Shown one piece after another: positions 8,813-17,700 of a stretch of DNA of 64,000 bases; within the stretch, counting starts at the first letter, position 1; each line of letters starts with the position of its first letter. The DNA is taken from contig NZ_JABMCC010000118.1 of the NCBI RefSeq assembly GCF_013359905.1, positions 744,001-808,000 of the forward strand, read 5' to 3'. Below the pieces are notes generated by a model. The model was given only the letters and a program-made list of their open reading frames with translations, searched no databases and was not told the origin of the DNA. The DNA comes from Paenibacillus taichungensis. Its GTDB lineage: Bacteria > Bacillota > Bacilli > Paenibacillales > Paenibacillaceae. The position numbers and the translations under genes are program-made.

Positions 8813-9072
8813 ATTGCCGCCCCCTTCGCATTCAGCTTTCTCTCAATCAGATCCTGCAGACGGTTAATGGTACAAAAATTGGACAAATCCAGATCCTCAT
8901 TTCCGATTTCAATCTGGAATCTACGTTCCACAAAGTCCACCAAACGCATCGCAAAGAGTGAATTGACAAACCTCAACTCAAAGTAATTGTCATCATCGTT
9001 AATTGGAGTGTCCTCATGATCCATAGTAAGGTTATTTCCGATGAATTCCCGAATTTCCTGACGATAATCCAC
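8809..9072 (-). CDS. Discrete acyl carrier protein, FkbJ/ZmaD type
   Basis: The 87-residue protein has the carrier fold, with the phosphopantetheine serine in LRFVNSLFAMRLVDFVE. The VNSLFAM form is typical of the dedicated carriers on which FkbH-like enzymes build glyceryl and then hydroxymalonyl thioesters, as in FK520, ansamitocin and zwittermicin biosynthesis. It sits 16 nt after the fkbH-like gene, which supports the pairing. The hydroxymalonyl unit would be handed from this protein to a PKS module, probably by an acyltransferase. Confidence 0.88.
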   Translation of the reverse strand: MDYRQEIREFIGNNLTMDHEDTPINDDDNYFELRFVNSLFAMRLVDFVERRFQIEIGNEDLDLSNFCTINRLQDLIERKLNAKGAAI

Positions 9073-9087
9073 TGCCCTTCCCCCTTG

Positions 9088-10137
9088 TTATTGATGTTGC
9101 CTTTCAGGCACACAAACTTCAATGTAATCCGGAAACTCCACAGCTTGCTGCAAATCATGATAAAACAATACGTTTCCGTCATCATCTGTGGATCGCAGCT
9201 GAAATCCAGCAAAACGGTAACTGATGTTCATCATCCGGTTTTTGCCGGTATCTTTGAAGTCAGCCAGCATCTGTTTCCCCTGCTTCCTGGCTTCACGCAT
9301 AATGTGAGTAAGCAGCACACTGCCCGCCCCTCTGGACATGACTCGGCAAGACATCAGCAGCATGTTCAGTCTCCATACATCCGGTTGCATATGAATCAGC
9401 GCAAGTCCAATCTTTCCATACGTCCCGTATTTGTCCTCCAGTTCACACACCAGTAACAGGTGATCCTGCGAGGTCATCAATTGATGCAGCTCTTCATAAC
9501 TGTAAGTAATGCCTGTGGCATTAAGCTGATTGGTGCGAACCGTCAGTTCCTCCGCACGCTGCAAGTCTTCTTCAGCAGCTTCATAGATGGCAAACTTCAT
9601 ACCAAGACTGGCCAAAAATTGCTCAGACGGGCCTTCATACTGTTCTTCCGCCTGCTTGCGGATTGAATCAGCTTGGTACATATGCCTTCTGCGCGCGGAG
9701 TCTGATGTAATGAACCGAGGCATAAGCCTTGTATCATCAAGCAAGGTCTCGTATTGATCAGCCTGAAGAACATGGATATCTGCATGAACACTCTGCACTT
9801 CCTCCAGTTCAAAGGGCTGGTCATCCACAAACATAAGCGCATCCATGCCTATATTGATGTTCTTCTGAATACGCTGAACTGAGACAGACTTTGCATCCCA
9901 ATGGATTTCGGGATACAGAAAATATTCGGCAATGCCCAGTTCAACAAGTTTTGCCCAAGCCAGCTCTGCATCATTTTTACTGGCAATGGAGTGCAAAATC
10001 CCCCGTTGGTCGAGTTTTTCGATCACCTCCTTGATGCCCGCCTTCAGTTGTACATCCCCCGTCTCAAGCAAAACACCATCCCAAATCGTATGATCCAGAT
10101 CCCAAACGATACATTTGATATCCTTGCCCCGTTCCAT
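9088..10137 (-). CDS. FkbH-like HAD-superfamily protein (glyceryl-ACP formation)
   Basis: The product is 349 residues. It starts with a HAD-fold motif CIVWDLDHTIWDGVL, followed by MFVDDQPFELEEV, and ends in a GNAT-like C-terminal half (RGAGSVLLTHIMREA). This two-part structure is characteristic of FkbH proteins. These load a 3-carbon unit from 1,3-bisphosphoglycerate on a dedicated carrier as glyceryl-ACP, the first step to methoxy- or hydroxymalonyl-ACP. The ATG at 10137 is chosen because AAGGAGGG lies 7 nt upstream. The frame is open to 10302, but the extra part overlaps the dehydrogenase gene and lacks homology; a second ATG at 10143 has too short a spacer. The gap to the preceding gene is 19 nt. 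Confidence 0.9.
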   Translation of the reverse strand: MERGKDIKCIVWDLDHTIWDGVLLETGDVQLKAGIKEVIEKLDQRGILHSIASKNDAELAWAKLVELGIAEYFLYPEIHWDAKSVSVQRIQKNINIGMDALMFVDDQPFELEEVQSVHADIHVLQADQYETLLDDTRLMPRFITSDSARRRHMYQADSIRKQAEEQYEGPSEQFLASLGMKFAIYEAAEEDLQRAEELTVRTNQLNATGITYSYEELHQLMTSQDHLLLVCELEDKYGTYGKIGLALIHMQPDVWRLNMLLMSCRVMSRGAGSVLLTHIMREARKQGKQMLADFKDTGKNRMMNISYRFAGFQLRSTDDDGNVLFYHDLQQAVEFPDYIEVCVPERQHQ

Positions 10138-10156
10138 GGACATGCCCTCCTTCATC

Positions 10157-11008
10157 TTAATAGGCATAGAATCCTTGACCTGTCTTGCGTCCCCATTGTC
10201 CGGCATCGACCATTTTTTGCAGCATCGGACAGCATCGGAATTTCGGGTCCTGATAACTGTCGTACAATACTTGGAGTGAGTGCACGACCGTATCCAGACC
10301 AATCAAGTCGGCTGTCTCCAGAGGGCCCATCTGATAGTTAAAACCCTTTTTCATAATCGTATCTACCTGATCAGGTGTTGCAATGCCATCCTGTACAATG
10401 AACGCTGCTTCATTCATCAGCAGATGGGACAGACGATTGGAGACAAATCCGGGCAAGTCCTCAATTACGACAGGACTCTTCCCGAGACTCTCCAGAAACG
10501 CCACCATTTCTCGTTCCGTATCCGGCGTTGTATGGTGGCCTTTAATGACCTCTACCATCGATTTGACGGGAACCGGATTCATCAGATGTACCCCGATGGC
10601 CCTGCCGGGATCAGGCAGAAAGGAGGCCAGCTTCGTAACGGAAATACAGCTCGTGTTCAAGGCATATATCACATCCGAACGCATTCTGGTGCCCAGACGT
10701 TGATAGACTTCCTTTTTCAACTCCAAATTCTCGGTTACATTCTCAATAATGATATGGGCTTCTTCAATCCCCGCATCCTCCGTCTGGAACGAAATTCGCT
10801 CCATAATTTGGCTCAGCGGAACGTCTCCGTATCCCCGTTTCAAAAAACAGGCTGATCGGTATTCACGACGGATCGTTTCAGACGCCTGGGTGATAGCTGT
10901 TTCCGAAATATCTTGCAGAATCACCTGGTATCCAGCCCTCGCAATATCCAGGGCCGTAGCACAGCCCATTACCCCTGCGCCGATAATTGCAATGAGTTGA
11001 TTATGCAA
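10157..11008 (-). CDS. 3-hydroxyacyl-CoA dehydrogenase-like, FkbK/ZmaG type
   Basis: The 283-residue NAD-dependent enzyme begins with the Rossmann motif IIGAGVMGCATALDIARAG. The catalytic region has GVHLMNPVPVKSMVEVI, and the second domain has GFVSNRLSHLLMNEA. In methoxymalonyl and hydroxymalonyl pathways this protein oxidises the C3 alcohol of glyceryl-ACP. Its place between the aminotransferase and the fkbH-like gene, with a 29-nt gap on the aminotransferase side, fits that role. General beta-oxidation function is unlikely in this context. Confidence 0.9.
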   Translation of the reverse strand: MHNQLIAIIGAGVMGCATALDIARAGYQVILQDISETAITQASETIRREYRSACFLKRGYGDVPLSQIMERISFQTEDAGIEEAHIIIENVTENLELKKEVYQRLGTRMRSDVIYALNTSCISVTKLASFLPDPGRAIGVHLMNPVPVKSMVEVIKGHHTTPDTEREMVAFLESLGKSPVVIEDLPGFVSNRLSHLLMNEAAFIVQDGIATPDQVDTIMKKGFNYQMGPLETADLIGLDTVVHSLQVLYDSYQDPKFRCCPMLQKMVDAGQWGRKTGQGFYAY

Positions 11009-11037
11009 ACCTAACCACTCTCCTTGTTGAGCTATCG

Positions 11038-12357
11038 TCAGATCAGTTCGTCATAAAGCTCTTTCATCTCCGCCAGTGCGGCAGGAACACGCTCGCTGAA
11101 CCAGGCAACATCCTTCATCTCCAACATAATATTTGGGTACATCCGCGAGAGCGTTGACACCAGAATGCCATGCTCGGCAAGCTTGCCATTCAACAAAATA
11201 TCAAAAGACATTAATTCAAACGTATACTCAGACGTATCCTGAAGCGGCTCTGTACAGCAGTGATAAGAAGCACAGCCCGGAGGACCCTGCACAACCAGCG
11301 GGAGTCCGGCCTTTGCTGCTTCCCGGCGGAGCACATCATGAATCATCTCGGCATGACGGTTCATGATGTCCATGGCCTGTCCTCCCTTGCGGCCAAGCAT
11401 CTCCAGCGTTGCCTTTACTGCAGCCGTACCCAGCGGGTACCCATTAAACGTCCCCGCATGGATTACTTTTTTATCCACGAGCAGCTTCATGATTTCCGAC
11501 TTTCCAACCAGTGCTGATACTGGCACGCCGCCACCAGCGATAGCCTTCCCAAGCGTCGTCAAATCTGGTGTAACACCGAACAGCTGTTGAGCCCCGCCCA
11601 GTCCCATACGGAATCCAGTAATAATTTCATCAAAAATGAGAACAATCTGATAATCGTTACATAGCTGTCTCACTTTGTGCAGATAGCCTGGAGCAGGCAT
11701 CACTCCGCCTCCATTGACACATACAGGCTCCATGATGACGGCTGCGATATCATCACCTTGCTGCCGGAAAAGTTCCTCCAACCGTTCGGCGTCATTCCAT
11801 GGCAACAGATAGGACTGTGACTCCATGGCATCTCTTGCCCTTCCTTTCGTTCCCTTCATGTCGCCAGGATAGTCGGAAGGAACCGGCAGACCTGTACGTG
11901 CGGTCTTGCCGCCCATAATATTATCCGCATTGCCATGATAGTGGCCTTCGAAGCGAACAAAGCGGTTTTTCCCTGTATATGCTCGCGCAAGTCGAAGTGC
12001 ATTCTGAACAATCTCTGTGCCGGATAACCCGAAACGAATCATCTCTGCCGAAGGTACGTATTGATGGATTAATTCCAGCGCCTCTGCATCCAGATCACAA
12101 TGACTCACGGACAGAACACGATCAATGGTATCTTTCAGACACTCGTTATACTCCTCATTGCCATGACCTACAATCAGGGCACCAAACCGGGCATACAGGT
12201 CCAGATACTCGTTACCATTCATGTCCGTCACTCTGCTTCGGGAAGCATGCGTGAAATGGAGCGGTGTTTCTTCCCACGGGAGATGAAAATTATAATGCAC
12301 GCCTCCGGGCAGCCTTTGCTTCACCCGCTGGTTATAATCCGACATGTCTGTAATCAT
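11038..12357 (-). CDS. Class III PLP aminotransferase, glutamate-1-semialdehyde aminomutase-like
   Basis: The 439-residue protein has the GSA-aminomutase/AMT layout. The N-terminal stretch is SRVTDMNGNEYLDLYARFGALIVGHG, the cofactor glycine turn is FGLSGTEIVQNALRLARAYTG, the aspartate is in VLIFDEIITGFRMG, and the PLP lysine is in LTTLGKAIAGGGVP. In iturin and mycosubtilin synthetases a homologous AMT domain turns a beta-keto acyl-carrier thioester into a beta-amino acyl group. Here it is a separate protein next to a FAAL-ACP-KS loading enzyme, a discrete carrier and a discrete acyltransferase, so a beta-amino acyl starter is the favoured inference. Housekeeping haem synthesis (HemL) is unlikely given the operon. 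Confidence 0.85.
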   Translation of the reverse strand: MITDMSDYNQRVKQRLPGGVHYNFHLPWEETPLHFTHASRSRVTDMNGNEYLDLYARFGALIVGHGNEEYNECLKDTIDRVLSVSHCDLDAEALELIHQYVPSAEMIRFGLSGTEIVQNALRLARAYTGKNRFVRFEGHYHGNADNIMGGKTARTGLPVPSDYPGDMKGTKGRARDAMESQSYLLPWNDAERLEELFRQQGDDIAAVIMEPVCVNGGGVMPAPGYLHKVRQLCNDYQIVLIFDEIITGFRMGLGGAQQLFGVTPDLTTLGKAIAGGGVPVSALVGKSEIMKLLVDKKVIHAGTFNGYPLGTAAVKATLEMLGRKGGQAMDIMNRHAEMIHDVLRREAAKAGLPLVVQGPPGCASYHCCTEPLQDTSEYTFELMSFDILLNGKLAEHGILVSTLSRMYPNIMLEMKDVAWFSERVPAALAEMKELYDELI

Positions 12358-12372
12358 CCTGCCGTGCCTCCT

Positions 12373-13338
12373 TTATGTATTGCTTTGAGTGATGGTTTCA
12401 CATAGCTGAACCAACGTGGATCGGTCTTGCGGATTGTCTAAGGAATAACCGGCAGGCAGTGCTGTATTCTCAGCTACCATGTTCCTGATACTTTCCCCTG
12501 GACCAACATCGATCCATACCGTTGCCCCCAATTGATGCACATGTGCCAATGCCTGATTCCAGCGAATCGGTTGCAGCAATTGATGACTGAGCACCTTAGC
12601 GATGTCTCCAGGCCCCTGAATCAGTTCTCCATGCACCGTGGAGCAGATTGAAAATCGGGGTGTGGAAAACGTTATTCCGGCCAGCAGCTCATCAAGCTCA
12701 GGCTGAATAAACCGCATCAGCTCGCAGTGATAAGGTGCGTCTGCTTTCATGGGCATCATGCGGAAAGGGATGAATTCCCCGCTAGTCTGATCTATGTTGT
12801 CATCCAGCAACCGCAGCCCGTTCGCGGTACCCGCAACGACGAATTGTCTCGGTGAATTGTAACCGGAGATGGTCACATAATCCGTTTGACGTATGTTGTT
12901 GACCATTTCCTCGAGCTCTGCCTGGGTTATATCCACCACAAGTCCGGCTCTGCCTTTTTGTTCCTGAATCGCACGGTGCATTAATTCGCCTCTTCTTGCC
13001 GTGAACCGAATCGCATCGGCAAACGGCATCGCTCCCGCGGCTGCGAGAGCCGAAATCTCTCCCAGGCTGTGACCGATCGCGTAGTCGGGAACGAGTCCTG
13101 TACTGCGAACAAATGAGTCGAAGAGTACATAACTTGCCGTCACGACAGCAGGCTGGGCATGCACTGAGTCTGTTAGTTGCTCCAGCGTTCCTTCCATAAT
13201 CAGCGCTCCCAGATCATAACCAAGAGCTTCACTCGCCTCGGCGAAAATGCGTTTTGCCTCTGGCTCGTTGTTCAGCACATCACGGCACATTCCGATATAC
13301 TGGCTCCCCTGTCCGGGAAATAAGACACAGATCGTCAT
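12373..13338 (-). CDS. Discrete malonyl-CoA-type acyltransferase acting in trans
   Basis: The 321-residue protein is a stand-alone AT. It has the early motif VLFPGQGSQYIGM, the nucleophile elbow IGHSLGEISALAAAG, the arginine in RGELMHRAIQ, and the catalytic histidine region in DAPYHCELM. The APYHC sequence differs from the HAFH of typical malonyl-specific integrated ATs, but similar forms occur in trans-acting ATs such as FenF. It is needed because the FAAL-ACP-KS protein has no AT and one NRPS-PKS module has a degenerate AT. Whether it moves malonyl from CoA, hydroxymalonyl from the FkbJ-like carrier, or both is not determined. It overlaps the acyl-CoA dehydrogenase gene by 4 nt (ATGA). Confidence 0.92.
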   Translation of the reverse strand: MTICVLFPGQGSQYIGMCRDVLNNEPEAKRIFAEASEALGYDLGALIMEGTLEQLTDSVHAQPAVVTASYVLFDSFVRSTGLVPDYAIGHSLGEISALAAAGAMPFADAIRFTARRGELMHRAIQEQKGRAGLVVDITQAELEEMVNNIRQTDYVTISGYNSPRQFVVAGTANGLRLLDDNIDQTSGEFIPFRMMPMKADAPYHCELMRFIQPELDELLAGITFSTPRFSICSTVHGELIQGPGDIAKVLSHQLLQPIRWNQALAHVHQLGATVWIDVGPGESIRNMVAENTALPAGYSLDNPQDRSTLVQLCETITQSNT

Positions 13339-14486
13339 ACTCCACCGCCGCGCTTGTAATACGCCTTTAGACCGTAATGCGAGATCATCTCCTGCTGCAT
13401 CTGCGAAGATCCTTCGATAATTTCCAGAATCTTCGCTTCCTTATACAGCCTGGATACGGGGTATTCATTGCTAATTCCGTTTGCACCATGGACCTGGAGC
13501 GCATCATTTGCCACTTCCACAGCAATTTTGGAGGTGAAATATTTGGCAATGGTTGTTTCCATAACAGCCTGAGGGTCCCTGGCTTCTCTGAGCTCGGCTG
13601 CCCGCAAACATAATGCCCTTGCGGCATGGACTTTCGTTACTGCATCTCCAATCATGCCGCGAATCAGTTGAAAGTGATGAAGTTTCTGGTCAAACTGCTT
13701 TCGCTTTCGCGAATAAGTAACCATGGAATCAAGTGCTTCCTGTGCAATGGCCAATCCGGCCCAAGCGATGCTGTATCTGCCCTGGTCAAGCGCACCGGTA
13801 ACAATGTATTCGAAGCCTTCATTTAGCCGTCCAATGATATGACTTTTGGGTACACGTACCTCATGCAGCTCAATCTCGGCCAATCCGGTTTCCCCGCCCA
13901 CCATGACGCCTTCAATGGGTTTGGTCAGTACACCATCAAATTTCCGTTCCACCCAAAAAGCCGTACTTCTTCCGTACTTTGACGCAATGATGATAAACAC
14001 ATCTGCCAAATGCCCGAACGTAATCCATTTTTTGGTCCCGTTCAACACATAAGCATCGTCTTCTTCGCGCCACTCTGTCTTCACATTTTTGGCATCCGAG
14101 CCCACTTCCGGTTCAGTGAGGCCAAAGGCTCCAATCCATTCCCCGCTTACCAGCTTGGGCAGCCATGAAGATTTTTGCTCTTCCGTTCCAAAACGAACCA
14201 GAGTTTCACTTACAAGTGACGTATGTACCGTCAATAAACTGCGTACAGCCGGGAGAGCCTTGCCAAACACTTCTGTCAACTGTCCATAAGACCTCGGTCC
14301 AAGGCCCAGACCGCCATATTCAGTCGGCACAGAAGCCGCCAGGTAGCCTTTTTGGGCCATGGCCCGGATCAATGATTCGGGGATGGCTTGCTGTTCCTGA
14401 ATCTGCTGAGCATAGGGACGAATCTCGCTGGCAGCAAACTGCTCAGCCTCGTGAATAATCTCTTGTTGCAGATCCAGTTCAATCAT
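13335..14486 (-). CDS. Acyl-CoA dehydrogenase-like flavoprotein, FkbI/ZmaE type
   Basis: The 383-residue protein has the complete acyl-CoA dehydrogenase fold. FAD/substrate motifs include GAFGLTEPEVGSDAKNVKT and KKWITFGHLADVF. The C-terminal domain has QVHGANGISNEYPVSRLYKEA, and the catalytic-base region reads ILEIIEGSSQMQQ. In hydroxymalonyl-ACP routes FkbI-type enzymes oxidise the aldehyde-level intermediate to the acid on the carrier. Grouping with the FkbH-, FkbK- and FkbJ-like genes supports that role. It overlaps both neighbours by 4 nt. A desaturase or other tailoring role is possible. Confidence 0.88.
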   Translation of the reverse strand: MIELDLQQEIIHEAEQFAASEIRPYAQQIQEQQAIPESLIRAMAQKGYLAASVPTEYGGLGLGPRSYGQLTEVFGKALPAVRSLLTVHTSLVSETLVRFGTEEQKSSWLPKLVSGEWIGAFGLTEPEVGSDAKNVKTEWREEDDAYVLNGTKKWITFGHLADVFIIIASKYGRSTAFWVERKFDGVLTKPIEGVMVGGETGLAEIELHEVRVPKSHIIGRLNEGFEYIVTGALDQGRYSIAWAGLAIAQEALDSMVTYSRKRKQFDQKLHHFQLIRGMIGDAVTKVHAARALCLRAAELREARDPQAVMETTIAKYFTSKIAVEVANDALQVHGANGISNEYPVSRLYKEAKILEIIEGSSQMQQEMISHYGLKAYYKRGGGV

Positions 14487-14740
14487 TCAACTACCCCCTC
14501 TTGAAGAAGGGATTCATGGAGATATGAGGCAAATTCAGCAATGGTTTTGTATTCAAACAAAGCTACCGGACTGATATCCACTTGCAGGTGCTTGCGCGTA
14601 CGATTAATAATTTTGAGAGCCTGTACAGAAGAGACCCCAATTTTCAGAAAGTTCATCTCTTCATCAATGTCCTCCGGCTCCTCATTTAGTGCGGCAGCAA
14701 TTTCGCTTTTCATAAACAGTACGATTTCTTCTTTTGTCAT
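14483..14740 (-). CDS. Discrete acyl carrier protein downstream of the FAAL-ACP-KS gene
   Basis: The 85-residue carrier reads MTKEEIVLFMKSEIAAAL at its start, with the modified serine in FLKIGVSSVQALKII (G-V-S-S replaces the usual G-x-D-S). The ATG at 14740 overlaps the stop of the FAAL gene (ATGA) and has GGAGGT 6 nt upstream. The frame remains open to 14962 but is only a shadow of the FAAL gene there. Since the FAAL protein ends after its KS and AT remnant, this carrier probably holds the extended beta-keto and then beta-amino acyl chain. That placement is inference. Confidence 0.88.
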   Translation of the reverse strand: MTKEEIVLFMKSEIAAALNEEPEDIDEEMNFLKIGVSSVQALKIINRTRKHLQVDISPVALFEYKTIAEFASYLHESLLQEGVVE

Positions 14741-17700
14741 ATCATGACCTCCGTTCCCTGATTCACATCGACCCAATGGACATGCGGCTCGAATGGATGT
14801 GATGGCAGATGCACAATCTGTCCCGAACCATCCGGGTGCAACTGTTCCCAATTCAAAGCAGCACCAAGCACATATAGCTGTCCCAGCAAGGATGCAAGCT
14901 GTTCCTCCACAGCGAGTAAATCCTTGTTGGATAAATGAATCCATTGCTCCTTGCCAGTGCAATCTGCAAGCCCCGCAGTCTGATCCGAAGGATTTGCAGC
15001 AATTGTAATGACGATGTCGGCCTTTGCTGGCTTGCTGGACGAATTTTGAGGATGGTCCAACCTGGCAACAAGTTCTTCTCCCGCCTCTATCCCGCGAATC
15101 TCATGGATAGAAGGCACAAAGCGGGTGAGCGTTTCAATCACGCTTGTCCAATAGGTCGCGTCAAGTGCAGCCTGATTTCCTACCACTATCGTTACACGAG
15201 CAGCACGATTTCTTGACTTGAAACCAAATTGTATGTCCTCCAGATTCCACTCCCCGGTTGAGCGAACCATGACCGCTGCACGATACCGATAATGCCTTCT
15301 ATACCGGTTCCGAGTAAAACACAGATCTTCCGCATGCAGATCTTCATGTTCCGACACAAATTGCTTGGTGTTATGAATCAGCTTCTGCAGAGCCTGCTCT
15401 GTCTTGGCTGAAAACGTTAATAACTGTCCGCGCGCCGGACCCTCTGTCCGAACGGACGCTTTCCACTCTTCCAGAACAATGTGAGCATTGGTTCCTCCAA
15501 GCCCGAACGAACTAATGCCCGCTTTGCGTGTCTTCCCTTCCGGAACGTCCCATGACCGATGCTCACTGACGATGTGAAAAGGCGATTGTTCCAGCCTGAG
15601 GGCCGGATTGGGCTTGTCCATATGAAGACTTGGTGCCAATTCGGCATGCTGCATACTGAGCAGAACCTTGGCCAGACTGGCACCGCTGGAAGCTGCAAAT
15701 AAATGCCCTATGTTCGTTTTGACGGAACCCAAGCCTATGGAAGTGGTATTGTTGTACCCTTTTTCCTGAAATAACCGAAGCAAGGCGTTCACCTCTATCG
15801 GATCACCGATTCTCGTACCGGACCCGTGTGCTTCAATATAAGATATCTCGCTCGGGTTCAGATTGGCGTCCCGGTAAGCGGAGCGAAGCACCTCGTATTG
15901 TCCTTGAGGATTCGGGGCCATAATGCCCAGAGAGTAGCCATCATTGTTAACCGCTGTCCCGCGAATCAGGCCATAAATATGTTTATTGGCACGAACTGCC
16001 TCTGTTAGCGGCTCCAGGTATACAACCACTGCACCCTCCCCGATCACTGAACCATCGGCCTCTCGGTCAAAGACCTTGGTATGTTTCGTGGATGAACAGA
16101 TTCCAGCATGGCGGGATAACTGATGTACATGCGGTGAAGCCAGAATGGTTGCTCCCCCTACAACTGCACCGGAAATTCGCTTTTCCTGAATGGCTGTAAC
16201 GGCTTGCGTCAGTGCTACGAGAAAGGACGAGCAAGCTGTGTCGATGGCAAGGGCCGGACCTGTAAAGTTATACAGGTGTGAAATGGAAGCCGCAGCAATA
16301 TTGGACATATTGCCGACCATCGCATGGGAATGGACTTCCTTTCCATCACTTTGATTCATATAGTCAACGACCAGATCGAAATAGGTGCTTGGGTTAATGC
16401 CCACGTATACACCCACATTGCGCTTATCCTCCTGATCCACAAGCATGCCCGCATCTTCTAGAGCTTCGTAAGAAACTTCGAGCAGTTTGCGATGCTGTGG
16501 GTCCATAAATGTGGCTTGTTCCGATGGAATCTCGAAGAACTCATGGTCAAAGGTATCCGGTTGTTTGAGTTCCCCAATCCAGTCATCCCAGTCCAGCCGC
16601 TTAGAACGCATCGCACGATCGGCGCTAATTCGGTCAACACTATCAAGCCCCTGAACCAGGTTGTTCCAGAATTGCTCCGGAGTATCCGCATCTGGCAAAC
16701 GCAAGGCTAATCCGGTAATGGCGATAGCACGATGTACGTTCAGATGATTATCCGCTCGCACAGCCTGTTCACTTGGCTCTGTTTCCGCAGGAAGTTCCTG
16801 TAGATACTCCACCATCTCGCGTACAGTTCTGCAAAAAACAAGCAGTTCCTGACCCAGTTCACGCCCAATAAGTGCAGACAGTTTATCAAGCAGCTGGTAG
16901 GACAGAATGGAGTTGCCTCCTAATGCGAGGAAAGAAACATCCGTCGTAATCTGATCCAGGGGAAGCCGGAGCGTTTCCGCCCAAGCTTCACGTACCGTTT
17001 GTTCCAATGACGCCGATGCAATCCCCTCGAACTGCTGCTGTTGTCTGTTTTGGAAAATCAGTTCTTCAATAACCTTAATATCCGTATCAAATGCTCCGGA
17101 CTCATATTCGTTTCTGAGCATGAAACGCTGGACCTTTCCGCTGGTCGTCTTCGGTATCACCTTAATAGGGAGAACATGAGTGATTTCAATACCCAATTCG
17201 GCTCTCATCCGGTGAATCAAATCCTGACGCACCTCCAGAAACTGTGGAACAACCGATTTGTATTTCACAAATACTAGCAGTTCCTCCACTTGTGAGGCGT
17301 TGTTAAAATGGCCTACTACCGTCAGGTTACCTCTCGGAATGCTTCGATTCTGGTATAGAATCTCTTCCAGATCGTGGGCATAATGATTCTGTCCCCGAAT
17401 AAAGACGATATCCTTGATTCGTCCGCTGACAACGAGCGAGCCGCCGGCCATGAAACCCAGGTCGCCTGTCCGCAGCCACCCATCCACATATATTTCACGA
17501 TTTACGTCCGGAAGGTGGTAATACCCGGATGTTACCGATTCGCCGCGAATCTGAATTTCGCCAACGACACGCTCATCCAGCACTTCCCCATGCTCATTCG
17601 CAATCCGAATCTGAATGCCGGTCATCGGATACCCTTCATGGACAAATTCAATCACATCCGTTGGTTCGCTTTCCGTGATATTAACCGGAACTGCAAGCCC

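Noticed and set aside
10138..10302. Longer start for the FkbH-like protein at 10302
   Set aside because: The added 55 residues overlap the dehydrogenase gene and have no FkbH similarity; ATG 10137 has a good AAGGAGGG site 7 nt upstream.
14741..14962. Longer start for the discrete carrier protein at 14962
   Set aside because: The extension is an out-of-frame shadow of the FAAL gene, cysteine- and glycine-rich, unlike any carrier; ATG 14740 has GGAGGT and an ATGA overlap.
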